Assembly: GCA_964517465.1 (NCBI GenBank)
Contig: CAZFEK010000016.1
Span: 1-64,000, forward strand
From: JACPUX01 sp964517465
GTDB taxonomy: Bacteria; Pseudomonadota; Gammaproteobacteria; Burkholderiales; Casimicrobiaceae
Direction of reading: 5' to 3'
DNA: 64,000 nt
Part shown: one piece after another, positions 35,753 to 44,868 of the stretch
Layout of the letters: each line of letters starts with the position of its first letter
Numbering within the stretch: the stretch's first letter is position 1
Notes under the pieces: model-generated
Told to the model about the DNA's origin: nothing
What the model saw: only the letters and a program-made list of their open reading frames with translations
The model's database searches: none
Position numbers and translations under genes: made by a program

Positions 35753-36736
35753 ATGCTGAACGTGCTGGTGGTGGACGATTCGCGCACGCTGCGCATGGGA
35801 ATCGCCAAGATGCTGCAAACCATGGGTCATACCGTCACCATGGCAGAAAACGGCGAACAAGGTATCGAGGCCTTCATGGCCCAGCGTCCGGGCTTGGTGT
35901 TGATGGATGTGAGCATGCCCGTGCTCGACGGGTATGAGACCGCCAAACGGTTGCGCGCCGCCTTCAGCGACGACTGGGTGCCCATTATTTTTCTGTCCGG
36001 CAGCGAGGATGACCAGGATCTCGAACGTGCCATCGCCGCCGGCGGCGACGATTACTTGGTCAAGCCGGTGAGCTACGTGGTGCTCTCGGCCAAAATCCAG
36101 GCGATGTGTCGCATCGAACAAATGCGCCAGCGCCTATTGGCGCTCACCCGGCAATTGGCGACCGCCAATGCCGAACTCGAACGCCTCTCCCGGCAAGATG
36201 CCCTGACCAGCCTCGCCAACCGGCGCTTCTTCGACTATTCGCTCGGCGCCGAACTGGCGCGCGCTCGGCGGGCCCAGCATCCGCTGGCGTTGCTGATGTG
36301 CGACGTCGATCACTTCAAGGTTTTCAACGACACTTACGGGCACCTTGCCGGGGACGAGTGTCTGCAAAGGGTTGCCAGGGTGCTCAAAGAAACCTGCCGG
36401 CGCACGGCCGATCTGGCCGCGCGTTATGGCGGCGAGGAATTCGCCCTGGTGCTGCCCGCCACCCCGCTCGACGGCGCTGCCATCATCGGCGAGACTTTGC
36501 GCTGCGCGGTGCGCGATTTGCGCATTCCGCATGAGCGATCGAGCACTGCGCCGCATGTGACGGTGAGCATAGGCATCGCCGAATATCTTCCGCCGCATGA
36601 AACCACCGCCGAGAGCCTGCTCTTTCGCGCCGACCAGGCGCTCTACCAGGCCAAGCAACTGGGCCGGGATCGCGTGATCGTGTCCGGTTCCTCCCTGCCT
36701 TTGGGCATCGAGCGCGCGGTGGCGCCGGGAAATTAG
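35753..36736 (+). CDS. Response regulator diguanylate cyclase (REC-GGDEF)
   Basis: The 327-residue protein is PleD/WspR-like: a receiver (VVDDSRTLRMG; phospho-acceptor in LMDVSMPVLDG; Lys in YLVKPV), a coiled-coil linker (~125-145), and a GGDEF domain with an intact GGEEF active site and RxxD inhibitory site (RTAD). Phosphorylation should promote dimerisation and c-di-GMP synthesis. The ATG at 35753 follows GGGAC. No kinase is adjacent on the same strand. It is convergent with the TPR-GGDEF gene. Confidence 0.94.
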   Translation: MLNVLVVDDSRTLRMGIAKMLQTMGHTVTMAENGEQGIEAFMAQRPGLVLMDVSMPVLDGYETAKRLRAAFSDDWVPIIFLSGSEDDQDLERAIAAGGDDYLVKPVSYVVLSAKIQAMCRIEQMRQRLLALTRQLATANAELERLSRQDALTSLANRRFFDYSLGAELARARRAQHPLALLMCDVDHFKVFNDTYGHLAGDECLQRVARVLKETCRRTADLAARYGGEEFALVLPATPLDGAAIIGETLRCAVRDLRIPHERSSTAPHVTVSIGIAEYLPPHETTAESLLFRADQALYQAKQLGRDRVIVSGSSLPLGIERAVAPGN

Positions 36737-36773
36737 CCGCCAAGCAGCCCTCTTTGGTGCCCGCCTTGCCGGC

Positions 36774-38657
36774 CTAGATCGTTTCGCTCTCGGACGCTAC
36801 CCGATAGGTGTTGCGCCCCTCCTCTTTGGCCCGATAGAGGGCTTGATCCGCGCGCCGAACGAGGCTTTCCAGCGTCTCACCCGAGCCCAGCGGTTCGGCA
36901 GCACCCAAGCTGAAAGTCAGTGCGTAGCCCTTGGGCAAGCCGGGCACATCGATGCGCTCGATGTTCATGCGCATGCGTTCGAAGACCAGGGGCAGGATGC
37001 TGGCGTCCGAGCCGGGCATGACCAGCATGAATTCCTCTCCGCCGTAACGGCCCAGCCGATCGTTGCTGCGCAAACCCTCCTGCGCCGCCTGGGAAAAAGC
37101 GCGCAGGGTTTGGTCTCCGACCTCGTGCCCATAGCGGTCGTTGATCGACTTGAAGTGATCCAGATCGATCAAGGCCAGGCAGAAACTGCGCCCCATCAGG
37201 CGGTGGGTTTCGAACTCGATGCGGGCAAATTCCAGAATCGCCCGGCGATTCGGTCCGCCGGTCAATTCATCGCGCAGGGCCAGGGCGGCAAAGCGCGCTT
37301 TGTGGCGCGACTGGCGCCAGATCACAAATGCGAGCACTGCCAGGACCACGAAGCTCAGCGCCAGCGCCAGCAGCAAGACCAGTCGCCGCGCGTCCGCTTC
37401 CTTGAGCCGGGCTTCGGAAAGATCGCTCTGCGAGCGCAGCAGCGCGTTTTCGGCTTCCTTGAGGCGCACGTCGAAGCGCATCTTGAATGCCTCGGCCCGG
37501 CTACGGTCGGCGGCTGCGCTTTTGCGTTTCTCCGCCTCGCGCAAGGCGGCACCTTCGCGATAGGCTTTTTCCCACTCTTGGAAACGGCTGTGGATTTCAG
37601 CCGCGACTTCATGCAACTCCACGTCTCGCTCGGGTGAATCGAGTTTGCGCGCCAAACTGCGCGCCTCGCTCAGATCAGCAAAACTCTCCCGCCTTTGCCC
37701 GAGCAGGGAATGGACTTCGGCCCGAGAGAGCACGGTCACAAAATGCATGATCGCGTTCTGATTTGCCGAAAACAAGGGCTCGGCCAGGGCCAGGTAACGC
37801 AGCGCTTGCGGGTAGGCTTGCTCCTTGGTTGCCAGGCGCGCCAAGCGGTAATGAAAAAAAGCGACGCCGACCCGATCGTTGAGTTCTTCGGTCAGGGCCA
37901 AGCCCTGCTCGAAATAGCGCCGCGCCGTCCGGTGATCCTTGCCCTGGAAGTGCTTCAGTCCCTGGTCGTGGTATAGCGCCGCCACGTCATAACGATGGAC
38001 CTTGGGGTCGAGCAAGGCGAGCGCCCGCTCGCCATACTCGATGGCTTTGCCGACGTCGGCCAAGGGCCCGGTGCTTTCCAAGTACAAGTCGCCGATGGCA
38101 CCCAGCGCCGAGGCCATCCATAAGGTGTCCTGCTGTTGTTCGAACAGCGCATAGGCCTCGCCATAAAGTTCCAGAGCCTCGGAAGTAAAGCCGCTGTAAG
38201 AGCGCGCTGCAGCCTTGCCCATCAGCGCTCGCGCTTTGCCGCCCGGCAGGTTGTAAGCAACGGCCAAACGCAGCGCTTGATCGTAGAGCTTCTCGGCTGC
38301 GAGATAACTCCCGCCGCCGTTCTGCACGTCTCCCGAAAGGGTGAGGAGGTCAGTCTGCGCTTCGCGGTCGCCGAGTTCTTCCGCGAGCGGCAGCGCCATG
38401 GCCAGCGTATCGGCCAAGGCCGTATAAAGCTCGAGTTTGCCTTCGGCCAGCGCCCGAGCCCGCAGTGCCCGGAGCCGCTCCGCAGGCCCGATGTTGGGTG
38501 CGCTCAAAGCGCTTGCCGCACTGGCAAGCACCTGGCGGGGTGAATTCGAAAGTGCCAGATCCACCGCGCGCCACTCGGCGCTGTGACCCGATGCCCAGGC
38601 CAGGCAGGAAAGCAGGCTCCCGATCAAACCGGCGCCGAGCGCTCTAGAAAGCCACAA
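36774..38657 (-). CDS. Membrane TPR-GGDEF diguanylate cyclase
   Basis: The protein of about 627 residues has an N-terminal signal sequence (LSRALGAGLIGSLLSCLAWA). A long periplasmic helical region with TPR-like repeats (~30-400) follows, then a coiled coil, one transmembrane helix (LVLLLALALSFVVLAVLAFVIW), and a cytoplasmic GGDEF domain with GGEEF and an RxxD site (RSND). It resembles 7TMR-free TPR cyclases that sense periplasmic protein interactions. The start is uncertain: no ATG precedes the signal sequence. TTG at 38657, 6 nt after GGGGGG, gives a canonical signal peptide and is preferred over TTG at 38759. Confidence 0.85.
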   Translation of the reverse strand: MWLSRALGAGLIGSLLSCLAWASGHSAEWRAVDLALSNSPRQVLASAASALSAPNIGPAERLRALRARALAEGKLELYTALADTLAMALPLAEELGDREAQTDLLTLSGDVQNGGGSYLAAEKLYDQALRLAVAYNLPGGKARALMGKAAARSYSGFTSEALELYGEAYALFEQQQDTLWMASALGAIGDLYLESTGPLADVGKAIEYGERALALLDPKVHRYDVAALYHDQGLKHFQGKDHRTARRYFEQGLALTEELNDRVGVAFFHYRLARLATKEQAYPQALRYLALAEPLFSANQNAIMHFVTVLSRAEVHSLLGQRRESFADLSEARSLARKLDSPERDVELHEVAAEIHSRFQEWEKAYREGAALREAEKRKSAAADRSRAEAFKMRFDVRLKEAENALLRSQSDLSEARLKEADARRLVLLLALALSFVVLAVLAFVIWRQSRHKARFAALALRDELTGGPNRRAILEFARIEFETHRLMGRSFCLALIDLDHFKSINDRYGHEVGDQTLRAFSQAAQEGLRSNDRLGRYGGEEFMLVMPGSDASILPLVFERMRMNIERIDVPGLPKGYALTFSLGAAEPLGSGETLESLVRRADQALYRAKEEGRNTYRVASESETI

Positions 38658-38824
38658 ACCGGTGCCCCCCGAAACCAGATCGACACAGTATGGCTCAAGG
38701 AGCCGCCATTTGCATCCAAAACGGAGGCAGCCACGCGATGGCGGCGCGCCCGCCTGCAAATGCGACCTGGCAGCTCCTCGATTCCGGTTTTCGACCCGGG
38801 CGGAAAGGCTCTAAGCCTCCGCGA

Positions 38825-40732
38825 CTACTGCGGTGCGCACATCACGACTCCTTCGGCGCGCCACCCCTTGGCGAGCATTTCCTGATAGGCCGTGCTGCTT
38901 GCCGTAATGCGGTGATTGGAGGTGAGGCCGCGCGACGCCCCCTCGTTATAGGCTCGATAGACCGGCACCAAACCGCCGGAGCAAACACCACCCGTTGGCG
39001 GTGTGGTGTTGAAGTCGTACCCCTCGAACATCCACCCCGCGGCATTGGGGTCGTAGACGCTTCGGAGATACTGGCACTCGCCCGCGTCGGCGGTAAAGAA
39101 GTGGGAGTTCGGTCCATAGGCCTGGCCGCTTGCCGGATTGACGGCCGTATTGCCGTAGAAGCGGCACACTGGCACCGAACCGCCCGCTTTGAAGGAATGC
39201 CCGGTGCGCCGCCAGTCGCCGGCGCCCCCGGAATCGACGAAGGCTTGTTCCGCGGGGCCGGCGGCGAGGAAATAGTGATCCAGGGAGGCGCTGTGATATT
39301 CGATCACCGTGTCGCCGTCGAGCAGCGTGCCCGAGCCGTGGTTGTCCTTGCGATAGCGCGGCCAGTAGGCGCTGCCATAACCGGTGAAGCCGGTGTCGCC
39401 GATGATGTTGAGCGTCCCATCGGCCTGCAAGACATAAAGCTTGCCTTGGTGAAGCACCGGCGAAGCATTGACCGCCACCGCCGAGCCGAGAGTCCATTCG
39501 CGCACCACCGCTCCGTCGAGCGTGAGCTGGCGCAACTTGCCGTTGAACGCGAAGAGCACCCATTGGTCGTCGATCAAGGTGGGCGAGGCGTTGGCGCGGG
39601 CGTTGGCCACCGAAGCCAGGGTGGTCGCCTGGCATTGCGGCGTCACTTTCACCAGGGTGGCGGCCTGGCCGGGGTTTACCTCGTTCAAAGGCAGGGTGAT
39701 CGGGAAATAGGCGTTGCCGTCTTTGTCCACCGTGGCCGCGCCGTAAAAAGCGCCAGGCTTGGTACGGCTGGTGAGGAAAGGAATCTTGCACCGTTCTTCG
39801 AGATTTCGATCGAGGCGCACCAGGTGCGTTTTCAGCTCGGCGTCATTGGCGCTGTGGTACTGCACCCAGACGCTGTCGGGCCCGAGTACGGTCTCGCCCC
39901 CGATCGCGTCCTCGTCATCACCTCCCGCGCCGGAATGTTGGCAGCCTTTGGTGCCGATGTCATAGCTCTTGAGGATGTTGAGATTCTCGTCGAACTTCAC
40001 CACCGCGCAGCCATAGAGATGGTCGGGCTCGAGGCTTCCATAATGTGAGGGCGAGCCGCCCACATAGAGGGCATTGCCGTCGGTGGTGAGACCGGCCGCG
40101 ACCCAGCTGCGAAAACCCCGGTCGATGTCGATGCGCTTCACCACGGTGCCGTTATCATCGGCCGCGGCGACCATGCCGCAGCTCTTCTTGACCGGGTCCT
40201 GACACGTCGCTTCCGGTGGGTTGATGGTGCCGAAATAGAAAGCGTTCTTCCAGTACACGCCTGCTGCGTCGGAAGAGGTTCCAGCTTCGATCGAAGCCAA
40301 TAGATCGAGGCTGCTGCCGTCGAGTATACGTGCCGTGCTGCCCCAGGTGGTGTTCCAGTAGATGCGGTTGTTCTCGGGACGATATTGCGGCGTGGTTTCG
40401 CTGCTGACGTTGTTATGGATTTCGTACATCCGGTTCTCGGAAATCTTGTAGCCCAGCAGGCTGCGCCCATATTTGCTGGCCGGCGTGCAGCCGCGGCCCT
40501 GGTCGTGGCCGGGGATCAGCAGCCAGTCGCCCACCACCGTCGGAGTGGCGGTGAAACTGGTGCAGGTGGACGAAGGCAAGGTGAACCAGGATTGGCTGCC
40601 CTGGGTCGTGAGCCCGACGTCGGTCAGGGCAAGGGGTGCCGCCGGCGCTGCGGCGTTGGTGACCAAGCCCAGCAGGACAATGGCAATCCGCAAGGGGCGA
40701 GTGCGGCGCGGCGAATGGCGGGAAACGATCAT
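38825..40732 (-). CDS. Secreted beta-propeller-like protein with DUF5648-like C-terminus
   Basis: The 635-residue protein has a signal peptide (cleavage near NAAAPAAP). A ~440-residue N-terminal part shows repeated segments such as NALYVGGSPSHYGS, VDKDGNAYFPI and GKLYVLQADGTLNIIG, suggesting a PQQ-type beta-propeller. The last ~170 residues form a DUF5648-like module (VIEYHSASLDHYFLAAG; PNSHFFTADAGECQYL; GWMFEGYDF). The domain order is the reverse of the esterase at 29750-31189. AAGGAG lies 6 nt before the ATG at 40732. The role is unknown, possibly surface or matrix binding. Confidence 0.8.
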   Translation of the reverse strand: MIVSRHSPRRTRPLRIAIVLLGLVTNAAAPAAPLALTDVGLTTQGSQSWFTLPSSTCTSFTATPTVVGDWLLIPGHDQGRGCTPASKYGRSLLGYKISENRMYEIHNNVSSETTPQYRPENNRIYWNTTWGSTARILDGSSLDLLASIEAGTSSDAAGVYWKNAFYFGTINPPEATCQDPVKKSCGMVAAADDNGTVVKRIDIDRGFRSWVAAGLTTDGNALYVGGSPSHYGSLEPDHLYGCAVVKFDENLNILKSYDIGTKGCQHSGAGGDDEDAIGGETVLGPDSVWVQYHSANDAELKTHLVRLDRNLEERCKIPFLTSRTKPGAFYGAATVDKDGNAYFPITLPLNEVNPGQAATLVKVTPQCQATTLASVANARANASPTLIDDQWVLFAFNGKLRQLTLDGAVVREWTLGSAVAVNASPVLHQGKLYVLQADGTLNIIGDTGFTGYGSAYWPRYRKDNHGSGTLLDGDTVIEYHSASLDHYFLAAGPAEQAFVDSGGAGDWRRTGHSFKAGGSVPVCRFYGNTAVNPASGQAYGPNSHFFTADAGECQYLRSVYDPNAAGWMFEGYDFNTTPPTGGVCSGGLVPVYRAYNEGASRGLTSNHRITASSTAYQEMLAKGWRAEGVVMCAPQ

Positions 40733-40837
40733 GGCAATCTCCTTGAGTGGGCTCCTCCCTTGGGAAAGAAGTGTTACAGGAGACTGTTGCCAAACTTTGC
40801 CCGTTTCGCCCCAAAACGTAAGCAATCGTTGCCAGGT

Positions 40838-41419
40838 TCAGAACGCCATGACCAGGGCCACCCCCAGTGCCACGACGATCAACACCAGTCCTTCGAGCAC
40901 GGACACCAGGGCGATGAGGGCAAAGGCCGGGTTGGCAATCAAGGCCGCGCCGCGCATTACGACGAAGACCTCGGCGACCTCGCTGCCCAGGCTGCGCAAC
41001 TCCATCAAAACTTTGGCGAACTCCTTCACCGCCGCCCACTTGCCCGGGGGTAGCGCCTGAGCGGGGTGCTTCACCGCTTGCCGCAAGCCCTGGGCGCCAT
41101 TCCACAGTTTCGCGACCACGGCTTGCAAACGGGGCGGAACAGCGATGAGCTCCCGCAGCGCGAAGCACAGCACACCCAGCATGAAAGCCGGCACCAGCAA
41201 AAGCACCAGGATGATCCCGGCCACCCCGAGTGTGAGCTTCAGGCCCAGAACCAGCGCATAGGCCAGCCACAGCGCCGCCAGGATGGACAACACGGTCATT
41301 GCGCCTAGGCCTCGAGCCAGCCCCTGCGCCGCATCCGCGGCAACCCGCGCGACGTTCATGAGCCGCGCCAACAGCGCGTCGCGCGCCGCCGGGCTGGTGC
41401 TTGGTTTTTCTTGAGCCAT
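40838..41419 (-). CDS. Hypothetical membrane protein
   Basis: The 193-residue protein has two adjacent transmembrane helices (~40-95: MTVLSILAALWLAYALVLGL and a following LVLLLVPAFMLGVLCFAL), a central amphipathic helical region, and a C-terminal hydrophobic segment (~165-192: FALIALVSVLEGLVLIVVAL). GGAG lies 7 nt before the ATG at 41419. It resembles phage-holin/YqjE-type small membrane proteins only loosely. It is divergent from the lipoprotein-caspase operon. Confidence 0.7.
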   Translation of the reverse strand: MAQEKPSTSPAARDALLARLMNVARVAADAAQGLARGLGAMTVLSILAALWLAYALVLGLKLTLGVAGIILVLLLVPAFMLGVLCFALRELIAVPPRLQAVVAKLWNGAQGLRQAVKHPAQALPPGKWAAVKEFAKVLMELRSLGSEVAEVFVVMRGAALIANPAFALIALVSVLEGLVLIVVALGVALVMAF

Positions 41420-41601
41420 GTCACGCTCCTTTGAGAATTCGGCCTGAACCAAGCGCTTGCGCAGCGCCACCCAGCTTCGAGGCGGCCGGCTCAGGTTGAA
41501 ATCGCCCGCAGCGGGGATTATGCTGAATTCGGTTCAATCCGTGTCTAACCGCCAGGAAACCAGGCTTGGCCGGGTTTTCGCAACAAGATGGGAGGTATTC
41601 G

Positions 41602-42300
41602 ATGATACGCCAGCTCTTGACCGCAGCCTCTGCCGCCCTGGCGCTCACCGCCTGTGTGAGCGTGCAATTGCCCAGCATCGCGCATGTGCATGTCGGCCAC
41701 GCCGTCACGGCTTGGCCGGACACGCCAGGCAAGAAGGGCCTGTTCGACATTGCCCAGCAGGAAGCCAAAATCGTCGCCGAGCATGCCGGCTACGCCGTGG
41801 CTGGGGCCAAAGACATCCGGGAAGTGAAGCTGCACCTCGGTCATGTGCTGCACGCCTTGAACCCGGCGCTGGAAAAGGAAGGCCCAGGCACCGGCTACGG
41901 TTTGATGAAGTCGCTCGACGGATCTTCCGACCATCTTGGTTTCGCCGCCGAGGTCAAGGATGTCAGCGCCCAGCTCAAGAGCGGCTTGCCCACCGTCATC
42001 ACGGCACTCAAGCCCCTGCGCCAGGAAGCGCAAGTGCTGGCCATTCTGTCGCGCGATGCGCGGCAGACCAGTGATCTGGCGCAGGTCGTGGCCTATGCCG
42101 AAGAAGTGCGCCAGCGCAGCGAGAAACTCGCGGCTCAGTTGGGCGATGCGCGCAAGAAACTCGATGGCCTGCTGGCGGCCGAGTCGCCTTCCTACCAGCC
42201 CATTGCCCAGCGTTATCTCTTTGGCATCATTCGCCTCCCCTCGGGCGAATGGGCTTACAACCCGGACGTGCAAGGCTCGCGCCGGGGGTCTTATTACTGA
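41602..42300 (+). CDS. Putative lipoprotein upstream of caspase-like protease
   Basis: The 232-residue protein has a signal peptide with lipobox LTAC (Cys ~15), so it is probably an outer- or inner-membrane lipoprotein. The mature part is mostly helical (for example DLAQVVAYAEEVRQRSEKLAAQ), without a family I recognise. GGAGG lies 6 nt before the ATG at 41602. It ends 23 nt before the caspase-like gene. The pair likely forms an operon, with the lipoprotein a candidate partner or substrate of the peptidase. Confidence 0.75.
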   Translation: MIRQLLTAASAALALTACVSVQLPSIAHVHVGHAVTAWPDTPGKKGLFDIAQQEAKIVAEHAGYAVAGAKDIREVKLHLGHVLHALNPALEKEGPGTGYGLMKSLDGSSDHLGFAAEVKDVSAQLKSGLPTVITALKPLRQEAQVLAILSRDARQTSDLAQVVAYAEEVRQRSEKLAAQLGDARKKLDGLLAAESPSYQPIAQRYLFGIIRLPSGEWAYNPDVQGSRRGSYY

Positions 42301-42323
42301 GAGGGGTTCTGGAGGGTTTCGCC

Positions 42324-43787
42324 ATGAACACTTTGCGCACTCTGGTTTTGCTGCCCGCCCTGGGTCTGGCTTTCGGTCATGCCCAGGCGGCCCATCACGG
42401 AGCTTGTTCGGCCGAAGGCGGCCCGGAATTGGAACCCGCCTGCCGCAGCGCAATCGAGGCCGCGAGTCCGCGCGAAGTGTTGAACATGGTCGATCCCTGG
42501 ATCGGCGCCAAACACTATGAACGCGCCAAGGCTGCGCTGGAAGCCGCTCTGGCGAAGAACCCCAAAGATGCGAGTCTTTTGCAGCGTCGCCACGAAGTCG
42601 AAAGTATGGCCGAAGAAGCTGCCTGGCTCGCCCGCAAGGAGCGCGGCGTCGGCGCCTCGGAGATCGACGTCGCCTTGGCTGAAACGCGCTGCACCCGCCT
42701 CACCGGTGAAACCGCCCTTTTGGGTTGCGAGCAAGCGCTGCGAATGAAACCCGACGATCCCAAGCTGCTCGCCGCCAAGGGCGATTTGCTTTTGGCTCTG
42801 GGCCGCAGCGCGGAAGCGGTGGCCGCCTTCCGCGCTTCGCTGGCGCGCCTGCCCAACGCCGCCGTAGAGCAGAAGATCGCCCTCGCCGAAGGGGCGAGCA
42901 AGCCGCAGGCCGCAAGCTTGGATCAGCAGCTCGCAGCCCTGGAAAACGCGCGCCAGAAAAAGCTCCTCACCAAAGCCGAATACGACAAGCAGCGCTCGGC
43001 CCTGCTCACCCCTCCCACCGTGGTGGCGGCGGCCACAACGCCAGCGGGCTCGCGTTCGGCCGCGGTTTCCGGCGTCGATTTTGGCCGCTACCACGCCCTG
43101 GTGATCGGCAACAATGCCTACCGGCATCTGCCCAAACTCGACACCGCCATCAACGACGCCAAAGCGGTCGCCGACATGCTCAAATCGGCCTACGGTTTCG
43201 AGGTGAAACTGATGACCGATGCCACCCGTGCCGACATCGTCGAAATCCTCGACGACTATCGCGCCAAACTCAAGGATCAGGACAATCTTTTGATCTATTA
43301 CGCCGGTCACGGCTGGCTCGACAAAGAGGCCGACAAAGGCTTCTGGCTGCCCGTGGACGCCAAGGAAGACAAGCGCACACAATGGGTTTCCAACGACACC
43401 CTGCGCGATGCGCTGCGCGCCCTCAAGGCCAAACACGTCATGATCATCGCCGATAGCTGCTTCTCCGGCACACTCACGCGCGGCATTCCCGAAAAAGTGA
43501 GCAAAGACCAGGACTACATCAAGCGCATGGCCACGCGTAAGGCACGTCAGATCATCGCCTCCGGGGGCCTCGAACCGGTCGCCGATTCCGCCGGCGGCGG
43601 CCACTCGCCGTTTGCCGCGGCGCTGATCGAGGCGCTCAAGACCAACTCCGGCGTGCTCGACGGCACTTCACTTTTCGCCGATCTCAGGCGCCCCGTGGCG
43701 GTGAACTCCGAGCAGGTGCCGCAATTCGCCGACATCCGCCAGGCCGGGCATCAGGGCGGCGACTTCATGTTCGTGCGGCGGAAGTAG
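42324..43787 (+). CDS. Secreted caspase-like (peptidase C14) protein
   Basis: The 487-residue protein has a signal peptide (cleavage near AQAAHHG). An N-terminal TPR-like helical region (~35-190) is followed by a short SHOCT-like helical hairpin (~195-225, LENARQKKLLTKAEYDKQR). A C-terminal caspase-fold domain then begins FGRYHALVIGNNAYRHLPKL. The catalytic dyad is intact: His329 in YYAGHG and Cys379 in ADSCFSG. It therefore belongs to the clan CD orthocaspase/metacaspase-like peptidases, usually Arg/Lys-specific. A periplasmic or exported location is inferred. GGAGGG precedes the ATG. Confidence 0.9.
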   Translation: MNTLRTLVLLPALGLAFGHAQAAHHGACSAEGGPELEPACRSAIEAASPREVLNMVDPWIGAKHYERAKAALEAALAKNPKDASLLQRRHEVESMAEEAAWLARKERGVGASEIDVALAETRCTRLTGETALLGCEQALRMKPDDPKLLAAKGDLLLALGRSAEAVAAFRASLARLPNAAVEQKIALAEGASKPQAASLDQQLAALENARQKKLLTKAEYDKQRSALLTPPTVVAAATTPAGSRSAAVSGVDFGRYHALVIGNNAYRHLPKLDTAINDAKAVADMLKSAYGFEVKLMTDATRADIVEILDDYRAKLKDQDNLLIYYAGHGWLDKEADKGFWLPVDAKEDKRTQWVSNDTLRDALRALKAKHVMIIADSCFSGTLTRGIPEKVSKDQDYIKRMATRKARQIIASGGLEPVADSAGGGHSPFAAALIEALKTNSGVLDGTSLFADLRRPVAVNSEQVPQFADIRQAGHQGGDFMFVRRK

Positions 43788-43827
43788 CGCGCGAATTCCC
43801 TCAGACCCGGTGCGTTTGCGTCGGTTT

Positions 43828-44045
43828 TGGGTCGCAGCGGCCTTGGCCGCGAAGGGCTTGGGGGCGCGCGTCACCGCCGCATTCGCGGGCAAGCCCGCTC
43901 CTACCCACGAACGCGTCAGGCTTTTGCAGGAGCGGCCTTGGCCGCGATGAACGGCCAAGCGCGACATGGGCGCCTTTTCGCGGGCGAGCCCGCTCCTACC
44001 CACCAACGCGTCAGGCTTTTGTAGGAGCGGCCTTGGCGGCGAATG
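43828..44045. repeat. REP-like cluster with ~95-bp tandem duplication
   Basis: The interval between the caspase-like gene and hicB is filled with alternating palindromes TTCGCGGGCAAGCCCGCTCC and AGGAGCGGCCTTGGCCGCGA. A ~95-bp unit starting at 43882 is repeated at 43977, including the shared spacer ACGCGTCAGGCTTTTG. Such clustered REP pairs (BIME-like) can stabilise mRNA 3' ends or serve REP-transposase targets. Confidence 0.8.
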
Positions 44046-44054
44046 GGTTGCACC

Positions 44055-44387
44055 TCAACCCCGCAACGCCCGGCCCAGCACTTCGCACACCCACTGGTTC
44101 ACGGTCTTGCGGGCCGCTTGCGCAGCCACACGCACGGCGCCATGCAGCTCCGGGGCGAGGCGCAACTGCACCCGTCCCGAAACCGGTTCCTCGGGCCGCA
44201 GGCCGCGATCCAGGCAAGTCGACAAATAGCTGTCGATGGCCGCGTGAAACTGCACGCGCAGGCCTTCGACGGTCTGGGCGTAGAAAGCGATGGGCTTGCG
44301 CAGGCCCAGCACCCGGCCGATGAAAATGTGGCCGCGCTCGTCATAGGCCAGGCGTGCGGTGTAGCCGCGGTAGTTCATGGTGTTCAT
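44055..44387 (-). CDS. HicB family antitoxin-like protein (orphan)
   Basis: The 110-residue protein has the HicB N-terminal fold (NYRGYTARLAYDERGHIFIGRVLGL; TVEGLRVQFHAAIDSYL). A C-terminal ribbon-helix-helix-type segment (SGRVQLRLAPELHGAVRVAAQ) should bind DNA. GAGGAG lies 7 nt before the ATG at 44387. HicB normally neutralises the HicA mRNA interferase encoded next to it, but no HicA frame is visible here. It is probably an orphan regulator or the remnant of a module. Confidence 0.85.
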   Translation of the reverse strand: MNTMNYRGYTARLAYDERGHIFIGRVLGLRKPIAFYAQTVEGLRVQFHAAIDSYLSTCLDRGLRPEEPVSGRVQLRLAPELHGAVRVAAQAARKTVNQWVCEVLGRALRG

Positions 44388-44444
44388 GGCAAGACTCCTC
44401 TGGGTCAAGGTGAAAGGAACTGCGTAAGCCCGCGTTGTCCGGCG

Positions 44445-44651
44445 TCAACGCCAGCGCCGACGCGGCCGTCGCGGCACGAAACTGAAGGGGCCGCGGCGCC
44501 GTTCTGCCAATTGGCTGCCGCGAAAAAACCAGGGTTCGAAAAGCGCGGCGAGCGCGGCCAGCGTGAGGTGACGCGCGCGCAACAAAGCGGCTCGGTACCA
44601 GGAAGGCTGGGCTTGGCTGGCGGTGGCGGGGTAGAAACTTTTGGCTTTCAT
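44445..44651 (-). CDS. Small hypothetical basic protein
   Basis: This 68-residue frame has GGAG 7 nt before its ATG and a very basic C-terminus (RRPRRRWR). The middle (AALLRARHLTLAALAALFEPWFF) is moderately hydrophobic. It sits 57 nt upstream of hicB on the same strand. No family is recognised. It may be a genuine small protein or chance. Confidence 0.4.
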   Translation of the reverse strand: MKAKSFYPATASQAQPSWYRAALLRARHLTLAALAALFEPWFFRGSQLAERRRGPFSFVPRRPRRRWR

Positions 44652-44731
44652 GGAGTAGCTCCGGAGAGGTGAATCTCGGTGGCGGCGCGGGCTTGGCGGC
44701 GAAAGAGGCGGGTGCCTTGGCCTCCGCTGCG

Positions 44732-44797
44732 TTCGCGGGCAAGCCCGCTCCTACAAAACCTTGCTGCGCGGGGTCGGCTGGGCCTTGGCCGCGAAGG
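44732..44797. repeat. REP-like palindrome pair
   Basis: TTCGCGGGCAAGCCCGCTCC (44732 on) and GGCCTTGGCCGCGAAGG (44781 on) repeat the two words of the 43.83-44.05 kb cluster. They lie between the small basic protein and the gene at 44869-46302. Confidence 0.7.
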
Positions 44798-44868
44798 GGT
44801 CGTTAGCGGTGTCCGCGGCCGAATCGCGGACCAACCCTCTCGATCGCTTTCTGGACATGACCTGGCCC

